In this document: positions 19,775 to 28,119 of the stretch, piece by piece
How the letters are laid out: every line of letters starts with the position of its first letter
Numbering within the stretch: the first letter of the stretch is position 1
From: Sphingomonas parva (ex Maeng et al. 2020)
GTDB taxonomy: Bacteria; Pseudomonadota; Alphaproteobacteria; Sphingomonadales; Sphingomonadaceae
NCBI RefSeq assembly: GCF_004564275.1
Contig: NZ_SPDV01000009.1
Location: 1-64,000, forward strand
Direction of reading: 5' to 3'
DNA: 64,000 bases
Position numbers and translations under genes: made by a program
Notes under the pieces: generated by a model
Databases searched by the model: none
Seen by the model: the letters and a program-made list of their open reading frames with translations, nothing else
What the model was told of the DNA's origin: nothing

Positions 19775-21508
19775 ATGAGGGGGCCGCGCGAAGGGCTTTC
19801 GCGGCGGCAGCTGCTGCAGGCCGCGACTCTCGCCGCCGTGTCGAGTACGGCCTCGGGCCCCGCCGCAGCCGCGGCGATCGACGATCAGCCAGGCGCGCCC
19901 GCGGGCGAGCAGCGGCGAGATCTCCGTTGCGGCTTCATCGAGAAGCGGCTCGACGGAAAGAGGGTCCGGTTGCGCGCCTATGACGGCCAGGTGCCAGGTC
20001 CGCCGATCGTCACCCGTCCGGGCGAGACCCTGCGGATCCGCCTCCACAACGATCTTCCGCCGTACGATTCCTCGGCCTGGAACGGCGATCACAACGTGCC
20101 GCACCAGCTCGACACGACCAACCTTCATCTGCACGGCCTCGACATACGGCCGCATCTGTTCGAGCCGCTCGGCACGTCCGATCCGCTGGCGCCGATGATC
20201 GCGACCGGTCCCGGTCAATCGTTCGATTATGCGTTCAAGCTTCCCGACGACCAGCCGCCCGGCCTCTATTGGTACCACCCGCATCACCACGGCTCGACCG
20301 CCGTCCAGGCGGTGAGCGGCATGGCCGGCGCGCTGATCGTTCGCGGCGCGATCGACGAGGTGCCGGCGATCAAGGCCGCGCGCGACATTTCGCTCGTTGT
20401 CCAGGACATCGGCCTGTTCCCCAGCGACAGCGAGGCCGACCTCTGGACCTATGAGCCCAAGCAGAATGCGATCTGGCAGACGTTCGGCGGCAATGTGACG
20501 ATCTACAATCCCGCGACCGGCAAGGCCGAGCCGACCAGTCTCAAGGGAGGCTTCACGACCGGAGACTACGCATTGCGCTATTACCTTCTGAACGGGGAAC
20601 CCTTCTTCCGCGAGGAGCACAATCAGGCGGCGCCGACCAGCCCGACGGCAACCCAGCTGACGCCCAAGCGGATCCGGATGCGACCGGGGGAGGTGGTCCG
20701 CTTTCGAATGCTCAACGGCAGCTCCGACAATCTGATGCCGATCGTGATCGAAGGGCATGACATGCATCTGATCGCCCTCGACGGCGTGAACTTCGGCGCA
20801 CCCCGCAAGATCGCCCCATATGGGACGGATGGGCTGGGGCAGGTGCTGCTCGCGCCGGCGAACCGGGCGGAGTTCCTGATCAAGGGCGCCTCGCGACCCG
20901 GAGTCTACCGGCTGCTGCAGCTCGCCCAAACCCAGCAGTTCCTCGAGAGCCCGCAGAAGGTGATCCTGGAGATCGAGATCGCCGGCTCACCGGTCACCAT
21001 GGCGCTGCCGACCGCGCTCCCGCTGCCGAGCCGCAATTATCCGCTGATCCAGCCCTCCGAGGTCAAAAGGGTGCGCACCATCCAGTTCGGCGGCACGTTC
21101 CCGGGCGTCGCGAACCCTTGGGTCGGAATCGATTTCCTGATCAACAACATGCAATATGAGGAGGATGCGGTCCCGATCGTCGTCAATCGCGACGATGTCG
21201 AGGAATGGCATCTGGTGGTCGAGGGACCGCACCACGGCGGCACCGAAGGTCACCCCTTCCACATCCACGTGGTGTCGTTCGAGGTCATCTCGATCGGCGG
21301 AGTTCCGCAGCCACCCGGCACGATCCAGGATACGATCTGGGTGCAGGAGCGGTCCGAGGTGGTCGTGCGGATGCGCTTCAAGGAGTGGCTGGGGAAATCG
21401 GTGGTCCACTGTCACATCCTCCCGCACGAGGACACGGGCATGATGCAGAACTTCCTGATCGTCGACGCCTCGACGGGGAAGCATCATCGGGCGGCGACGC
21501 GCGGCTGA
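19775..21508 (+). CDS. multicopper oxidase, Tat-exported
   Basis: About 577 residues in the laccase/CopA/CotA superfamily. A twin-arginine signal (LSRRQLLQAATLAA) precedes three cupredoxin domains. Copper ligands are visible as HLHG (about 118-121), WYHPHHHG (about 166-173), HPFHIH in the third domain, and HCHILPHEDTGMM (about 545-557), which supplies the type 1 copper Cys with a Met axial ligand. It oxidises phenols or metal ions with reduction of O2 in the periplasm. ATG 19775 has GGGAAG upstream; 19763 is an alternative. No copper-efflux genes flank it, so a role in copper tolerance is not supported by context. Confidence 0.9.
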   Translation: MRGPREGLSRRQLLQAATLAAVSSTASGPAAAAAIDDQPGAPAGEQRRDLRCGFIEKRLDGKRVRLRAYDGQVPGPPIVTRPGETLRIRLHNDLPPYDSSAWNGDHNVPHQLDTTNLHLHGLDIRPHLFEPLGTSDPLAPMIATGPGQSFDYAFKLPDDQPPGLYWYHPHHHGSTAVQAVSGMAGALIVRGAIDEVPAIKAARDISLVVQDIGLFPSDSEADLWTYEPKQNAIWQTFGGNVTIYNPATGKAEPTSLKGGFTTGDYALRYYLLNGEPFFREEHNQAAPTSPTATQLTPKRIRMRPGEVVRFRMLNGSSDNLMPIVIEGHDMHLIALDGVNFGAPRKIAPYGTDGLGQVLLAPANRAEFLIKGASRPGVYRLLQLAQTQQFLESPQKVILEIEIAGSPVTMALPTALPLPSRNYPLIQPSEVKRVRTIQFGGTFPGVANPWVGIDFLINNMQYEEDAVPIVVNRDDVEEWHLVVEGPHHGGTEGHPFHIHVVSFEVISIGGVPQPPGTIQDTIWVQERSEVVVRMRFKEWLGKSVVHCHILPHEDTGMMQNFLIVDASTGKHHRAATRG

Positions 21509-21532
21509 CCTCCTCCGTCCCGCGGCCGCGGC

Positions 21533-22408
21533 TCAGCGCGCCGCGCCGGTGATGCGGCGGCAGACCGCATCGAGCTTCGCCAGCATCCCGGCGTCGCGCG
21601 CCGCGGGGGCGGTGATCAGCGCCGCATCGAGAACGGTATCGATCGGCGACGCCGGCCGCTGCGGCGGCAGCGCCCGGGCGAGCGCCTCGACCGTCGCGCG
21701 CGCCTTGCCTGCATTCGCGCCGAGCTGGGCAATCACCGTGGAGACTTCGACTGGCGCCTCGCCCACCCGCCAGCAGTCGTAATCGGTCACCATCCCGAGG
21801 AGGGCGTAGGGCAGCTCCGCCTCGCGGGCGAGCTTCGCCTCCGGCATGGCGGTCATGCCGATCACGTCGCAGCCCCACTGGCGATACAGCTCGCTCTCCG
21901 CGCGCGACGAGAATTGCGGACCTTCCATCGCGAGATAGGTGCCGCCGCGGGAGACCTCCGCGCCTGCCGCGACCGCGGCGTCGGCGAGCATGGCGGAGAG
22001 CCGCGGACAGACCGGCTCGGCCATCGAGACATGCGCGACGAGGCCCGGGCCGAAGAAGGTGGAGATCCGCGACACGGTCCGGTCGACGAACTGGTCGACC
22101 AGCACGAAACGGCCCGGCGGCAGGGCCTCGCGAAGCGAGCCGATCGACGAGATCGCCACCAGGTCGGTGCAGCCTGCCCGCTTCAACGCATCGATATTGG
22201 CGCGGAAGTTGAGATCCGCGGGCGGAATCCGGTGGCCGCGGCCGTGCCGGGGCAAAAAGACGAACTTGTGGCCGTGCAGACGGCCGATCAGCAGGTCATC
22301 GGACGGCGGACCCCAGGGCGTCGAGACCGAAATCCACTGTGCATCTTCCAGCGCGTCCATTTCGTAGAGGCCGGAGCCGCCGATGATGCCGATCGTCCAT
22401 TCGCTCAT
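21533..22408 (-). CDS. mtnP: S-methyl-5'-thioadenosine phosphorylase
   Basis: A 291-residue trimeric purine-nucleoside phosphorylase-fold enzyme that cleaves methylthioadenosine with phosphate to adenine and methylthioribose-1-phosphate (methionine salvage). Motifs in order: IGIIGGSGLYEMDAL (phosphate loop), FLPRHGRGHRIPP, YLAMEGPQFSSRAES, GMTAMPEAKLARE and TDYDCWR, which binds adenine. Length fits the family. The ATG has AGAGGA upstream; the longer open frame before it is not coding. Confidence 0.95.
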   Translation of the reverse strand: MSEWTIGIIGGSGLYEMDALEDAQWISVSTPWGPPSDDLLIGRLHGHKFVFLPRHGRGHRIPPADLNFRANIDALKRAGCTDLVAISSIGSLREALPPGRFVLVDQFVDRTVSRISTFFGPGLVAHVSMAEPVCPRLSAMLADAAVAAGAEVSRGGTYLAMEGPQFSSRAESELYRQWGCDVIGMTAMPEAKLAREAELPYALLGMVTDYDCWRVGEAPVEVSTVIAQLGANAGKARATVEALARALPPQRPASPIDTVLDAALITAPAARDAGMLAKLDAVCRRITGAAR

Positions 22409-22476
22409 CGTCCTCTGGTAGGCGGGCGAGGGGAGGGGGGACAAGCCCTCCCCGGACCTCGACAGGCCGTGGCGCG

Positions 22477-23238
22477 TCAGCGCGCAGGCTTGCGGAAGCG
22501 ATAGACGAAGCGATCGGTCTTGCCGCGGATTGCCGGGTCGAACACGTTCTTGCTGTGATCGTCCGCGGGGATGCGCAGCACATCGCTTTCCCCGTCGAAG
22601 ACGAAGCCGGCCGCCTCGAAATCCGCGCGGACGCGGGCCGGATCGATCCTGTGCAGCTTCTCCACCACGTCGCGCGTCTCGCCCCCCGAAGCGGCGACGT
22701 GGTCGATCACGCCGACCGTCCCGCCGGGCTTGGTCGCGGCGTAGACGGTGCGCAGGAAGGCAGCGGGGTCGATCCGCGGGAAGCGGTACTTTTCGCTCTG
22801 CCAATAGGTGTCGTGATAGACCATGTGGAGGAGCACGAAGTCGAACGCGTCGGTAGGCAGCGCGAAGGCGTCCGCCGGCGTCACCATCAGGCCCGTGTTC
22901 GGCACGCGGGCCTTGAGCTCGGCCCATGCAGCGCGGCCCTTGTCGTTCATGAAATTGGCCGGGTCCCAGCCGAGCGCGAGGCCCTTCGGCCCGACGGCCC
23001 GCGCCATGATCTCGGTATAATAGCCGGAGCCGGCGAACAGATCGAGCGCGCGGTCTCCCTGCTCGAGGCCGAGGAAGCGCAGCACTTCGGCCGGCTTTCG
23101 GCTTCCATCGAGCGCCACTGCATCGGCCGGCCGGCCGCTTCCCGCGACCGCCGGAGCGATGTCGGCCGGCTTCGCCTGCGCGCCGCCGGACGCGCTGCCC
23201 AGCAGCAAGGCCGCCGCAGCCAATGTGAATCCTCGCAT
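22477..23238 (-). CDS. class I SAM-dependent methyltransferase with signal peptide
   Basis: About 253 residues. The N terminus MRGFTLAAAALLLGSASGGAQA looks like a cleavable Sec signal. It is followed by a SAM-binding core: ALDLFAGSGYYTEIMARAVG (motif I), MVTPADAFALPTDAFDFVLLHMVYHD (motifs II/III) and ATKPGGTVGVIDHVA. Predicted export of a SAM-dependent enzyme is puzzling because SAM is cytoplasmic. Similar 'methyltransferase' proteins with signals are recurrent in sphingomonads, and their function is unknown. The start has GGGAGGGACAGG upstream. Confidence 0.82.
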   Translation of the reverse strand: MRGFTLAAAALLLGSASGGAQAKPADIAPAVAGSGRPADAVALDGSRKPAEVLRFLGLEQGDRALDLFAGSGYYTEIMARAVGPKGLALGWDPANFMNDKGRAAWAELKARVPNTGLMVTPADAFALPTDAFDFVLLHMVYHDTYWQSEKYRFPRIDPAAFLRTVYAATKPGGTVGVIDHVAASGGETRDVVEKLHRIDPARVRADFEAAGFVFDGESDVLRIPADDHSKNVFDPAIRGKTDRFVYRFRKPAR

Positions 23239-23634
23239 CCTGTCCCTCCCTGTTCGTAGCGAGGGGAACATGCGCCTCGACGAGTGCGGGATCGAGCGGC
23301 GTGCGACCAAGGCGCGAGTCGGCACGACCGACCGGCTTGGGGGCGGAGTTGGGGACAGTGTGGGATCAAGGCTGTGGGTGCCCTGTGGATATTTCTCCGC
23401 ATCGGGCGCGATTCCGCAACAGCTATCGCCATCTGCGGAGACTAGAGCCCGAAAGAGGTCATGATTGTCGATCGAGAAGCCTGCGTCCGGCGCCCAGCCG
23501 AACGCAAGGGACAGAGTAGCAGAGCAGTGCGGGGGGTGCCGGTGAACGACGGATTCTGCATCCATTTCGGAGCAGTGAGGATCTGTCGTCTCTCCGGAAT
23601 GGGGGCAACCTTCCCCGAGAGGAGGAGGATAGGC
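23239..23634. other. intergenic region, divergent promoters
   Basis: This 396-bp stretch lies between the methyltransferase gene (minus) and the winged-helix gene (plus). A frame in phase with the downstream gene continues through it from 23461 but has poor codon use and no ribosome-binding site, so I treat it as non-coding. No repeat or terminator was recognised. Confidence 0.4.
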
Positions 23635-24543
23635 ATGCGTTCGCTGGAGACGAAACCGGGCAGGTATGGCTTCGAAACCGTGCGCTATGGCGCGGTGTCG
23701 TCCCTTCTGCTGCTCGCCCGCGACGGCGCCGGGCGCGAGCGCGGCCGGACGAGCGCGGCCGCCGCCGGGTTTCGGATCATCGCCGAGGCCGCGCCAGCCG
23801 AGGCTGCGCAGACCGTCGCCGGGGTGGCGGCCTTCGACGCGATCTTCGCCGAGGTGGAAGACAGGCACGATCTCGTCCGGTTGGCATCGGTCCTGGACGA
23901 GGCGGCGCAGCGCGGCTGCCGCGCGCTGGTGGCCGTGCGCGGTGCTGCCGCGGCCAGTGCGGGCGCGCTGCCGTCATCCCCGGCCATTCGGGTGGTCGTC
24001 GAACCGACCGGACTGGACCTTCTCGAAGGCCTTCATGCCGCATCGCCGCCGCAGAGCTTGCGCTTCCACGACGTCAAGAATGCGGACTCGCCGCGGCTTC
24101 AACAACTCAGCGCCGAGGTGGGCCGGATCGCCAATATCCTTGCCTCGCTGTCCGAGGAGGAGAAAGCCGAGGAGGTGAGCGGGCAGCCGCGGCCGCGCGT
24201 CGATGCGGCGCTTGTGCGGGCGATCATCCGGGCGCGGCGGCTGCGCGATCATTATTTCAGAAGCGAGCTGTTCGCCGATCCAGCCTGGGACATGCTCCTG
24301 GACCTGTATGCGGCTCGTCTGGATCGCCAGCGGGTCGCCGTATCCAGCCTGTGCATCGCCGCGGCCGTTCCGGCCACTACGGCGCTCCGCTGGATCAAGA
24401 GCCTCACCGACCAGCGACTCTTCGTGCGGATCGCCGATCCCCAGGATGGTCGCCGGGTCTTCATCGAGCTCTCGGACGAGGCCGCGGCCGGACTGGAGGC
24501 CTATCTGGTCGCGGCCCAGCGGATCTCGCCGATCATCCTCTGA
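23635..24543 (+). CDS. winged-helix (MarR-like) C-terminal protein
   Basis: About 302 residues, starting at an ATG preceded by GGAGGAGG. The N-terminal 170 residues show an alternating alpha/beta pattern like a degenerate receiver domain (VAAFDAIFAEVEDRHDLVRL... GCRALVAV). The C-terminal 100 residues (RARRLRDHYFRSELFADPAW through ATTALRWIKSLTDQRLFVRI and DGRRVFIELSDEA) form a MarR-type winged helix. This architecture is frequent in sphingomonads; targets are unknown. It could be a phosphorylation-independent regulator. Confidence 0.65.
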   Translation: MRSLETKPGRYGFETVRYGAVSSLLLLARDGAGRERGRTSAAAAGFRIIAEAAPAEAAQTVAGVAAFDAIFAEVEDRHDLVRLASVLDEAAQRGCRALVAVRGAAAASAGALPSSPAIRVVVEPTGLDLLEGLHAASPPQSLRFHDVKNADSPRLQQLSAEVGRIANILASLSEEEKAEEVSGQPRPRVDAALVRAIIRARRLRDHYFRSELFADPAWDMLLDLYAARLDRQRVAVSSLCIAAAVPATTALRWIKSLTDQRLFVRIADPQDGRRVFIELSDEAAAGLEAYLVAAQRISPIIL

Positions 24544-24579
24544 CGGAGCCCGCGCGCCTCTCGCGCAAGGGGCGGGCGT

Positions 24580-25122
24580 TCACGCTCCTCCCTTCAGTCG
24601 GCGCGCGACCTCGCCCCTGAGAGCGGCTTCGGCCGCGAGCGACGTGCGCCGCTGCCCGCGCGTCGCCACGGCCTTGGCGAAGGCGGCCGACGGCGACGGG
24701 GCGCTTTCCTGGATCCCGCTGCCGACGCCTTCGAGCGAAAGCCTTACGCTATAGCGATCCTCCGGGAAGTCACCGCCGCCGCGATAAAAGGCGAGCAGCA
24801 CGACCTCCTCGCCGAGCGCCTTCAGCGCCGCGCCGGCGGTATCGAGGGAAGGGGCGGCGGCGATCTGGTCCTTCATCGAAGCTCCTTTCGAACGATGCGC
24901 GGCCGCGGCGTCGAGCAGCGCGGCGGATGCCAGGGCATGGGCGAATTGACGCGTGAGAGGCCCGCGCTGCGGCGCAAGAGCGCGCCCGGCGGCCAGCCAC
25001 TCGGCGGATAATCCGGCTGCGACGGGAAGCGAGCGCCGATAAGCGTCGACGTAGCGGCGGCGTGTTTCCGCCAATCCGGGCGTGATCGCATCCTCGGCCC
25101 CATATCCTGCATCGCGGCTCAC
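24580..25122 (-). CDS. hypothetical protein under S24-repressor-type operator
   Basis: A 180-residue frame, alanine/arginine rich, with two helical segments (AETRRRYVDAYRRSLPVAAG and FAHALASAALLDAAAAHRS) and a mixed C-terminal half. I recognise no family. The GTG start has a weak ribosome-binding site. An internal ATG at 24876 is preceded by AAAGGAGCTTCG and could give a separate 98-residue product. Its promoter region (25213-25241) contains a TTGCGA-N3-TCGCAA palindrome identical in design to those at the adjacent repressor, so it is probably part of the same regulon. Confidence 0.5.
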   Translation of the reverse strand: MSRDAGYGAEDAITPGLAETRRRYVDAYRRSLPVAAGLSAEWLAAGRALAPQRGPLTRQFAHALASAALLDAAAAHRSKGASMKDQIAAAPSLDTAGAALKALGEEVVLLAFYRGGGDFPEDRYSVRLSLEGVGSGIQESAPSPSAAFAKAVATRGQRRTSLAAEAALRGEVARRLKGGA

Positions 25123-25212
25123 CGCGCCGGACGAGAGCCGGACGGGAAGGCCGCGCTACGCGGAACGAGAGTATGTCTGCAGGGCATGTGCATCCTTGAC
25201 CGAATGCACGAC

Positions 25213-25241
25213 GTTATTGCGAATTTCGCAACAAATGTCAA
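25213..25241 (-). promoter_or_regulatory. promoter with S24-type operator (site 3)
   Basis: On the minus strand TTGACA occupies 25241-25236 and AATAAC lies 17 bases downstream. The perfect palindrome TTGCGAATTTCGCAA (25217-25231, seven-base arms) fills the spacer. It should control the 24.6-25.1 kb gene. The -35 context GCTTGACATT is repeated at the capsid-block promoter near 57.96 kb. Confidence 0.65.
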
Positions 25242-25268
25242 GCCCGTTTCGGAGTGGCGTCTGCGCCT

Positions 25269-25841
25269 TCACAGGTCGCGTACCGCCTTCATGACCCGGC
25301 CGACGATGGTGAATTCCTCCTGTCCAGGGAAGATCGTCTTGTGCTCGGGGTTGTGGGAACAGGGTTCGAGACGGCCGGGCTGGTCCAGATATTGCTTGAA
25401 GGTAGTCTCTCCGGACGCGTTGCGAACGACATAATAGCGTTTGGGCAGAAGCTCGCGCTGGCGGGGATCGACGACCACCGCCTCGCCTTCGCCGACGACG
25501 CGATCCATCGAATCTCCCTCGACGATCACCACGAACGAGTCGCGGCTGAGCGCCGGGTCAGGCGAGGGCATGTGGCCCCGCACGTGTTCGAATCCTTCGC
25601 GCCAGGCTCCGGCCGAAACCAGGCCGACGATCGGCAGCATGTGGGTTTTCTTGCCCGGCGCGGCATTGTCGAGGCCGAAATAGCGCCGCAGGATGTTCGC
25701 CTCCTCGAGCTTCAGGTTGCGCTTGCCTCCGAGCGTCTTGGAAAGCTTGTCGGGAGTGATGCCGATCAGGCGGGCAAGACCGACCTGGCTCTCGCCGCGC
25801 TCCCGCATCAGTTTCTTCAGCTGCTCAACGTCCATGGCCAT
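25269..25841 (-). CDS. XRE-S24 autocleavable repressor (phage CI-like)
   Basis: About 190 residues. Residues 4-58 form an XRE helix-turn-helix (ESQVGLARLIGITPDKLSKTLGGKRNLKLEE). The rest is a LexA/CI-type S24 domain with Ala77-Gly78 as the predicted self-cleavage bond (VGLVSAGAW), nucleophile Ser111 in GDSMD and catalytic Lys149 in TTFKQYL. Such proteins are cleaved when RecA is activated by DNA damage, relieving repression. Two operators lie immediately upstream and one more between this gene and the next. Two ATGs six bases apart (25841, 25835) are possible starts. It is not LexA itself, whose boxes differ. Further copies of its likely operator lie at 57950-57996. Confidence 0.88.
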   Translation of the reverse strand: MAMDVEQLKKLMRERGESQVGLARLIGITPDKLSKTLGGKRNLKLEEANILRRYFGLDNAAPGKKTHMLPIVGLVSAGAWREGFEHVRGHMPSPDPALSRDSFVVIVEGDSMDRVVGEGEAVVVDPRQRELLPKRYYVVRNASGETTFKQYLDQPGRLEPCSHNPEHKTIFPGQEEFTIVGRVMKAVRDL

Positions 25842-25856
25842 CTCTCGTCCACATTG

Positions 25857-25905
25857 GTGCGAAATTCGCAATTTTGTGCTTGAACCCTCTTTGCGAATAT
25901 CGCAA
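25857..25905. promoter_or_regulatory. paired operators of the immunity switch (sites 1 and 2)
   Basis: GTGCGAAATTCGCAA at 25857-25871 and TTGCGAATATCGCAA at 25891-25905 share the core TGCGA-N3-TCGCA, centre-to-centre distance 34 bases. They lie between the S24 repressor (minus) and a divergent plus-strand gene. The spacing and position are those of a phage-type bistable switch controlling both directions. Confidence 0.72.
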
Positions 25906-25941
25906 CCTGCGAGTCCAGGCAAGAAGATTCGGGAGCAGGCG

Positions 25942-26562
25942 ATGAGCAGAGGCAGGCCAGGACGCAAGGCAAAGCCGGGTGCGCGGTACAAATGCGGCAA
26001 GCTCCGCCCGGTGCGCGACCTTGGAAACGAAAGGGTCGCCGCCGAGGCGGCGCGCTTCGGATCCTTCCATGGCGGCAAGGGCGGCCAATGGGTGCGGGAG
26101 TCGGCCATAGGTCGCGCCTGGGCGGTCGGGCTTCTCGACGGCTTCGGGGCCGATGCGGCGGCCATCCGCGACGCCGGGCTCGGCTATGCGGCGCGCTATT
26201 GGGGCTATTACCCAAGCCCGAACGGCGTCTCCAACTACGAAGCGGAGGATCGGCGCGGCCGCGGGTGGGGTGAAAGCCAGGATCGTGGCGGAGAGATCTT
26301 CCAGCGGCTCGACAAGGCGGTGCGCGACGCAGGCCGCGCTTCCTACAAAGCGGTCCAGTCGCTCGTCGTCGACACATATTGGTTCCCGGACCGCAACCCC
26401 TCGTGGCTCGACCGGCTCATCAACGGGCGCCTTGCCGCGAGCGGCCGGACCGTCACGGGTTCTCTGCCGGTCCCCGGCGACGACGAGACCCTGCGGCTCG
26501 CGGTCGAGGGGCTGCTGACCGTGGTACAGGGCCGCGGTGGCCGCCGTCCGACTGCTCACTGA
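25942..26562 (+). CDS. hypothetical protein divergent from the S24 repressor
   Basis: A 206-residue basic protein from an ATG with GGGAGCAGG upstream. The first 25 residues are very basic (SRGRPGRKAKPGARYKCGKL), then come NERVAAEAARFGSFHGGKGG and AIGRAWAVGLLDGFGADAAAIRDAGLGYA, then a helical C-terminal half. Similar proteins with a basic start and a GRAWAAGLL-type helix occur near phage regulators in sphingomonads, but I cannot name a domain. Its position opposite the repressor, with operators in between, suggests an early or antirepressor-like gene of the same element. Confidence 0.6.
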   Translation: MSRGRPGRKAKPGARYKCGKLRPVRDLGNERVAAEAARFGSFHGGKGGQWVRESAIGRAWAVGLLDGFGADAAAIRDAGLGYAARYWGYYPSPNGVSNYEAEDRRGRGWGESQDRGGEIFQRLDKAVRDAGRASYKAVQSLVVDTYWFPDRNPSWLDRLINGRLAASGRTVTGSLPVPGDDETLRLAVEGLLTVVQGRGGRRPTAH

Positions 26563-26844
26563 CGGAATTCGCCGGCCTCGGCGGGGCGCGGCACGGCACG
26601 TATTGTTCCTGAATGGCAGCTCGACCCTCCAGGCGGCAGAGGGGGGAGCGGCCGGTTCGTCTCTCCACCGAACGTTCGGCCAGGGCCGGGGCGCATTCCC
26701 AACGATGCGCTTCGGCCCTTTTGATTCCGCTCCGCAGCAGGCTGCGGCGGTTTCCTCCGAATCGGAACAAACGTTCGGCCGTACAAGGTGGAAAAAACCA
26801 GATGCCTCAGTATGTTGCCCCCGGTTTTAGGGTGGAGCGTTGTC

Positions 26845-27318
26845 GTGGCTCTCTCGTGTTGCGTATATGTCGTTGAAGATGATGACGCGGTTGCGCGTTC
26901 GCTGACCGTTCTGCTGCAGCTGTGCGGCTATGAGCCTATCCGTTTCGAGAGCGCCGATCGCCTGCTCGAGAAAGCGGACGAGCTGGCCCCGGGATGCCTG
27001 CTCATCGACTATTCCCTGCCCGGCACCAACGGGTTGGCGGCGCTGGAGATGCTGCACGACTGCGGCCTCCGATGGCCTGCGATCCTGATGACCGGCTATG
27101 ATCTTTGCGCCGTCGAAATCGACGCCAAGCGCGCCGGCTTCCGCTGCGTGCTGGAGAAGCCGTTCGACACCGAGCGTCTCGCGGCGGAATTGGGGGCGAT
27201 CGCGCCAGCCGTTCCGGGAAGCCGCTCCGCCTGTGGAGGAAGAGCGGGCGAGGTGCGGTCGATCCTCGCGGCGACTGCCCGCCGGACGTTACGGGCTTCC
27301 CCCGCCTTCTCCCGATAG
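26845..27318 (+). CDS. FixJ-type receiver-domain protein
   Basis: About 157 residues. The receiver core has VYVVEDDDAVARSL (acidic pocket), LLIDYSLPGTNGLAAL (phospho-acceptor Asp), AILMTGYD (Thr switch) and VLEKPFDTERL (Lys-Pro). A 35-residue tail with no output domain follows. GTG 26845 with AGGGTGGAG upstream is preferred; GTG 26788 and ATG 26812 are alternatives. It belongs to the cluster of stand-alone receivers around the kinases at 30-37 kb, and may shuttle phosphate. Confidence 0.75.
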   Translation: MALSCCVYVVEDDDAVARSLTVLLQLCGYEPIRFESADRLLEKADELAPGCLLIDYSLPGTNGLAALEMLHDCGLRWPAILMTGYDLCAVEIDAKRAGFRCVLEKPFDTERLAAELGAIAPAVPGSRSACGGRAGEVRSILAATARRTLRASPAFSR

Positions 27319-27421
27319 GCTTGCGCCGGCGGTCGGCAGTTCTTCCTCGAACGAATGCGCCCGCCGGGGACCGGCGGGCGCGGATTTCGGCGTATCGGAG
27401 CAAGGCTCCGTGCGGACCGAC

Positions 27422-28075
27422 CTAGAAGTGGAAGGTCGCGCCCGCGCTCACCGCCCAGGGATCAAGGCGGATATGCGACTGGACCGGCGCGCCCATGAAG
27501 GTGCCCCGCGCCTCGGTATGGAGGAACGCCTTCTTGGCTTCGACGAAGATGCCCATTTTCCGGGCGACCTTGAACTCGGCGCCGATCTCGACAGCCGGCG
27601 CCAGATCGTTTTCGACCGAGGCGTCCTGAAGTGCGCCGTCGTCGACGTCGAGCACCAGCATGTAGCAGGCGCCGACACCGGCATAGGGGCTGAACGACCC
27701 GCCGCGATTGACGTGATATTGCACCATCGCGGTCGCGGGTCCGTAGGTAATTTCCGCCAGCTTGCCAGCCGGAGCGAGGGCGCCGGCTCCGTCGATGTCG
27801 ATCCGCGGCGGAAGCCCGCCGGTGAACGACAGGGCGACGTTCTCGGTGACGAAGCGTCCGATGTGGAAGGTGGGCGTGTAGTGCGTCTTGGTGTCGACCC
27901 CGGCCTCGGGCACGCGCGTGCCTGCGAGGCTGAGACGCATGTCGTCGGCCAGCGTCAGCTGCGTGACGGCGACCCGCGCGAACCATTTGGGCTTCTCGCC
28001 ATCGGCAGCATGCGCCGGCGCGGCGGCGGCGAAGAGCACCGCGAGGCTTGCCGAAAAGAAGAAACGATGAGTCAT
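27422..28075 (-). CDS. ompW: OmpW family outer-membrane protein
   Basis: A 217-residue eight-stranded beta-barrel. The signal peptide ends APAHAADG. The barrel begins WFARVAVTQLTLADD and ends with the terminal phenylalanine in VSAGATFHF. The segment FSPYAGVGACYMLVLDVDDGAL corresponds to the OmpW family stretch before the extracellular loop. It is last in a co-directional row (kinase, receiver, oxoamine synthase, OmpW, OmpW) with gaps of 44-62 bases. OmpW proteins pass small hydrophobic molecules, which is suggestive next to a possible hydrophobic-signal synthase. Confidence 0.88.
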   Translation of the reverse strand: MTHRFFFSASLAVLFAAAAPAHAADGEKPKWFARVAVTQLTLADDMRLSLAGTRVPEAGVDTKTHYTPTFHIGRFVTENVALSFTGGLPPRIDIDGAGALAPAGKLAEITYGPATAMVQYHVNRGGSFSPYAGVGACYMLVLDVDDGALQDASVENDLAPAVEIGAEFKVARKMGIFVEAKKAFLHTEARGTFMGAPVQSHIRLDPWAVSAGATFHF

Positions 28076-28119
28076 CGTGGTTTCCCGTTGTTCAGCGCGG
28101 GCGTTTCGCCCGGCTGGTG

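Noticed and set aside
25269-25841. The S24 protein as the SOS master regulator LexA
   Set aside because: Its XRE-type N terminus and TTGCGA-N3-TCGCAA operators differ from LexA and its GTTC-N7-GTTC boxes.
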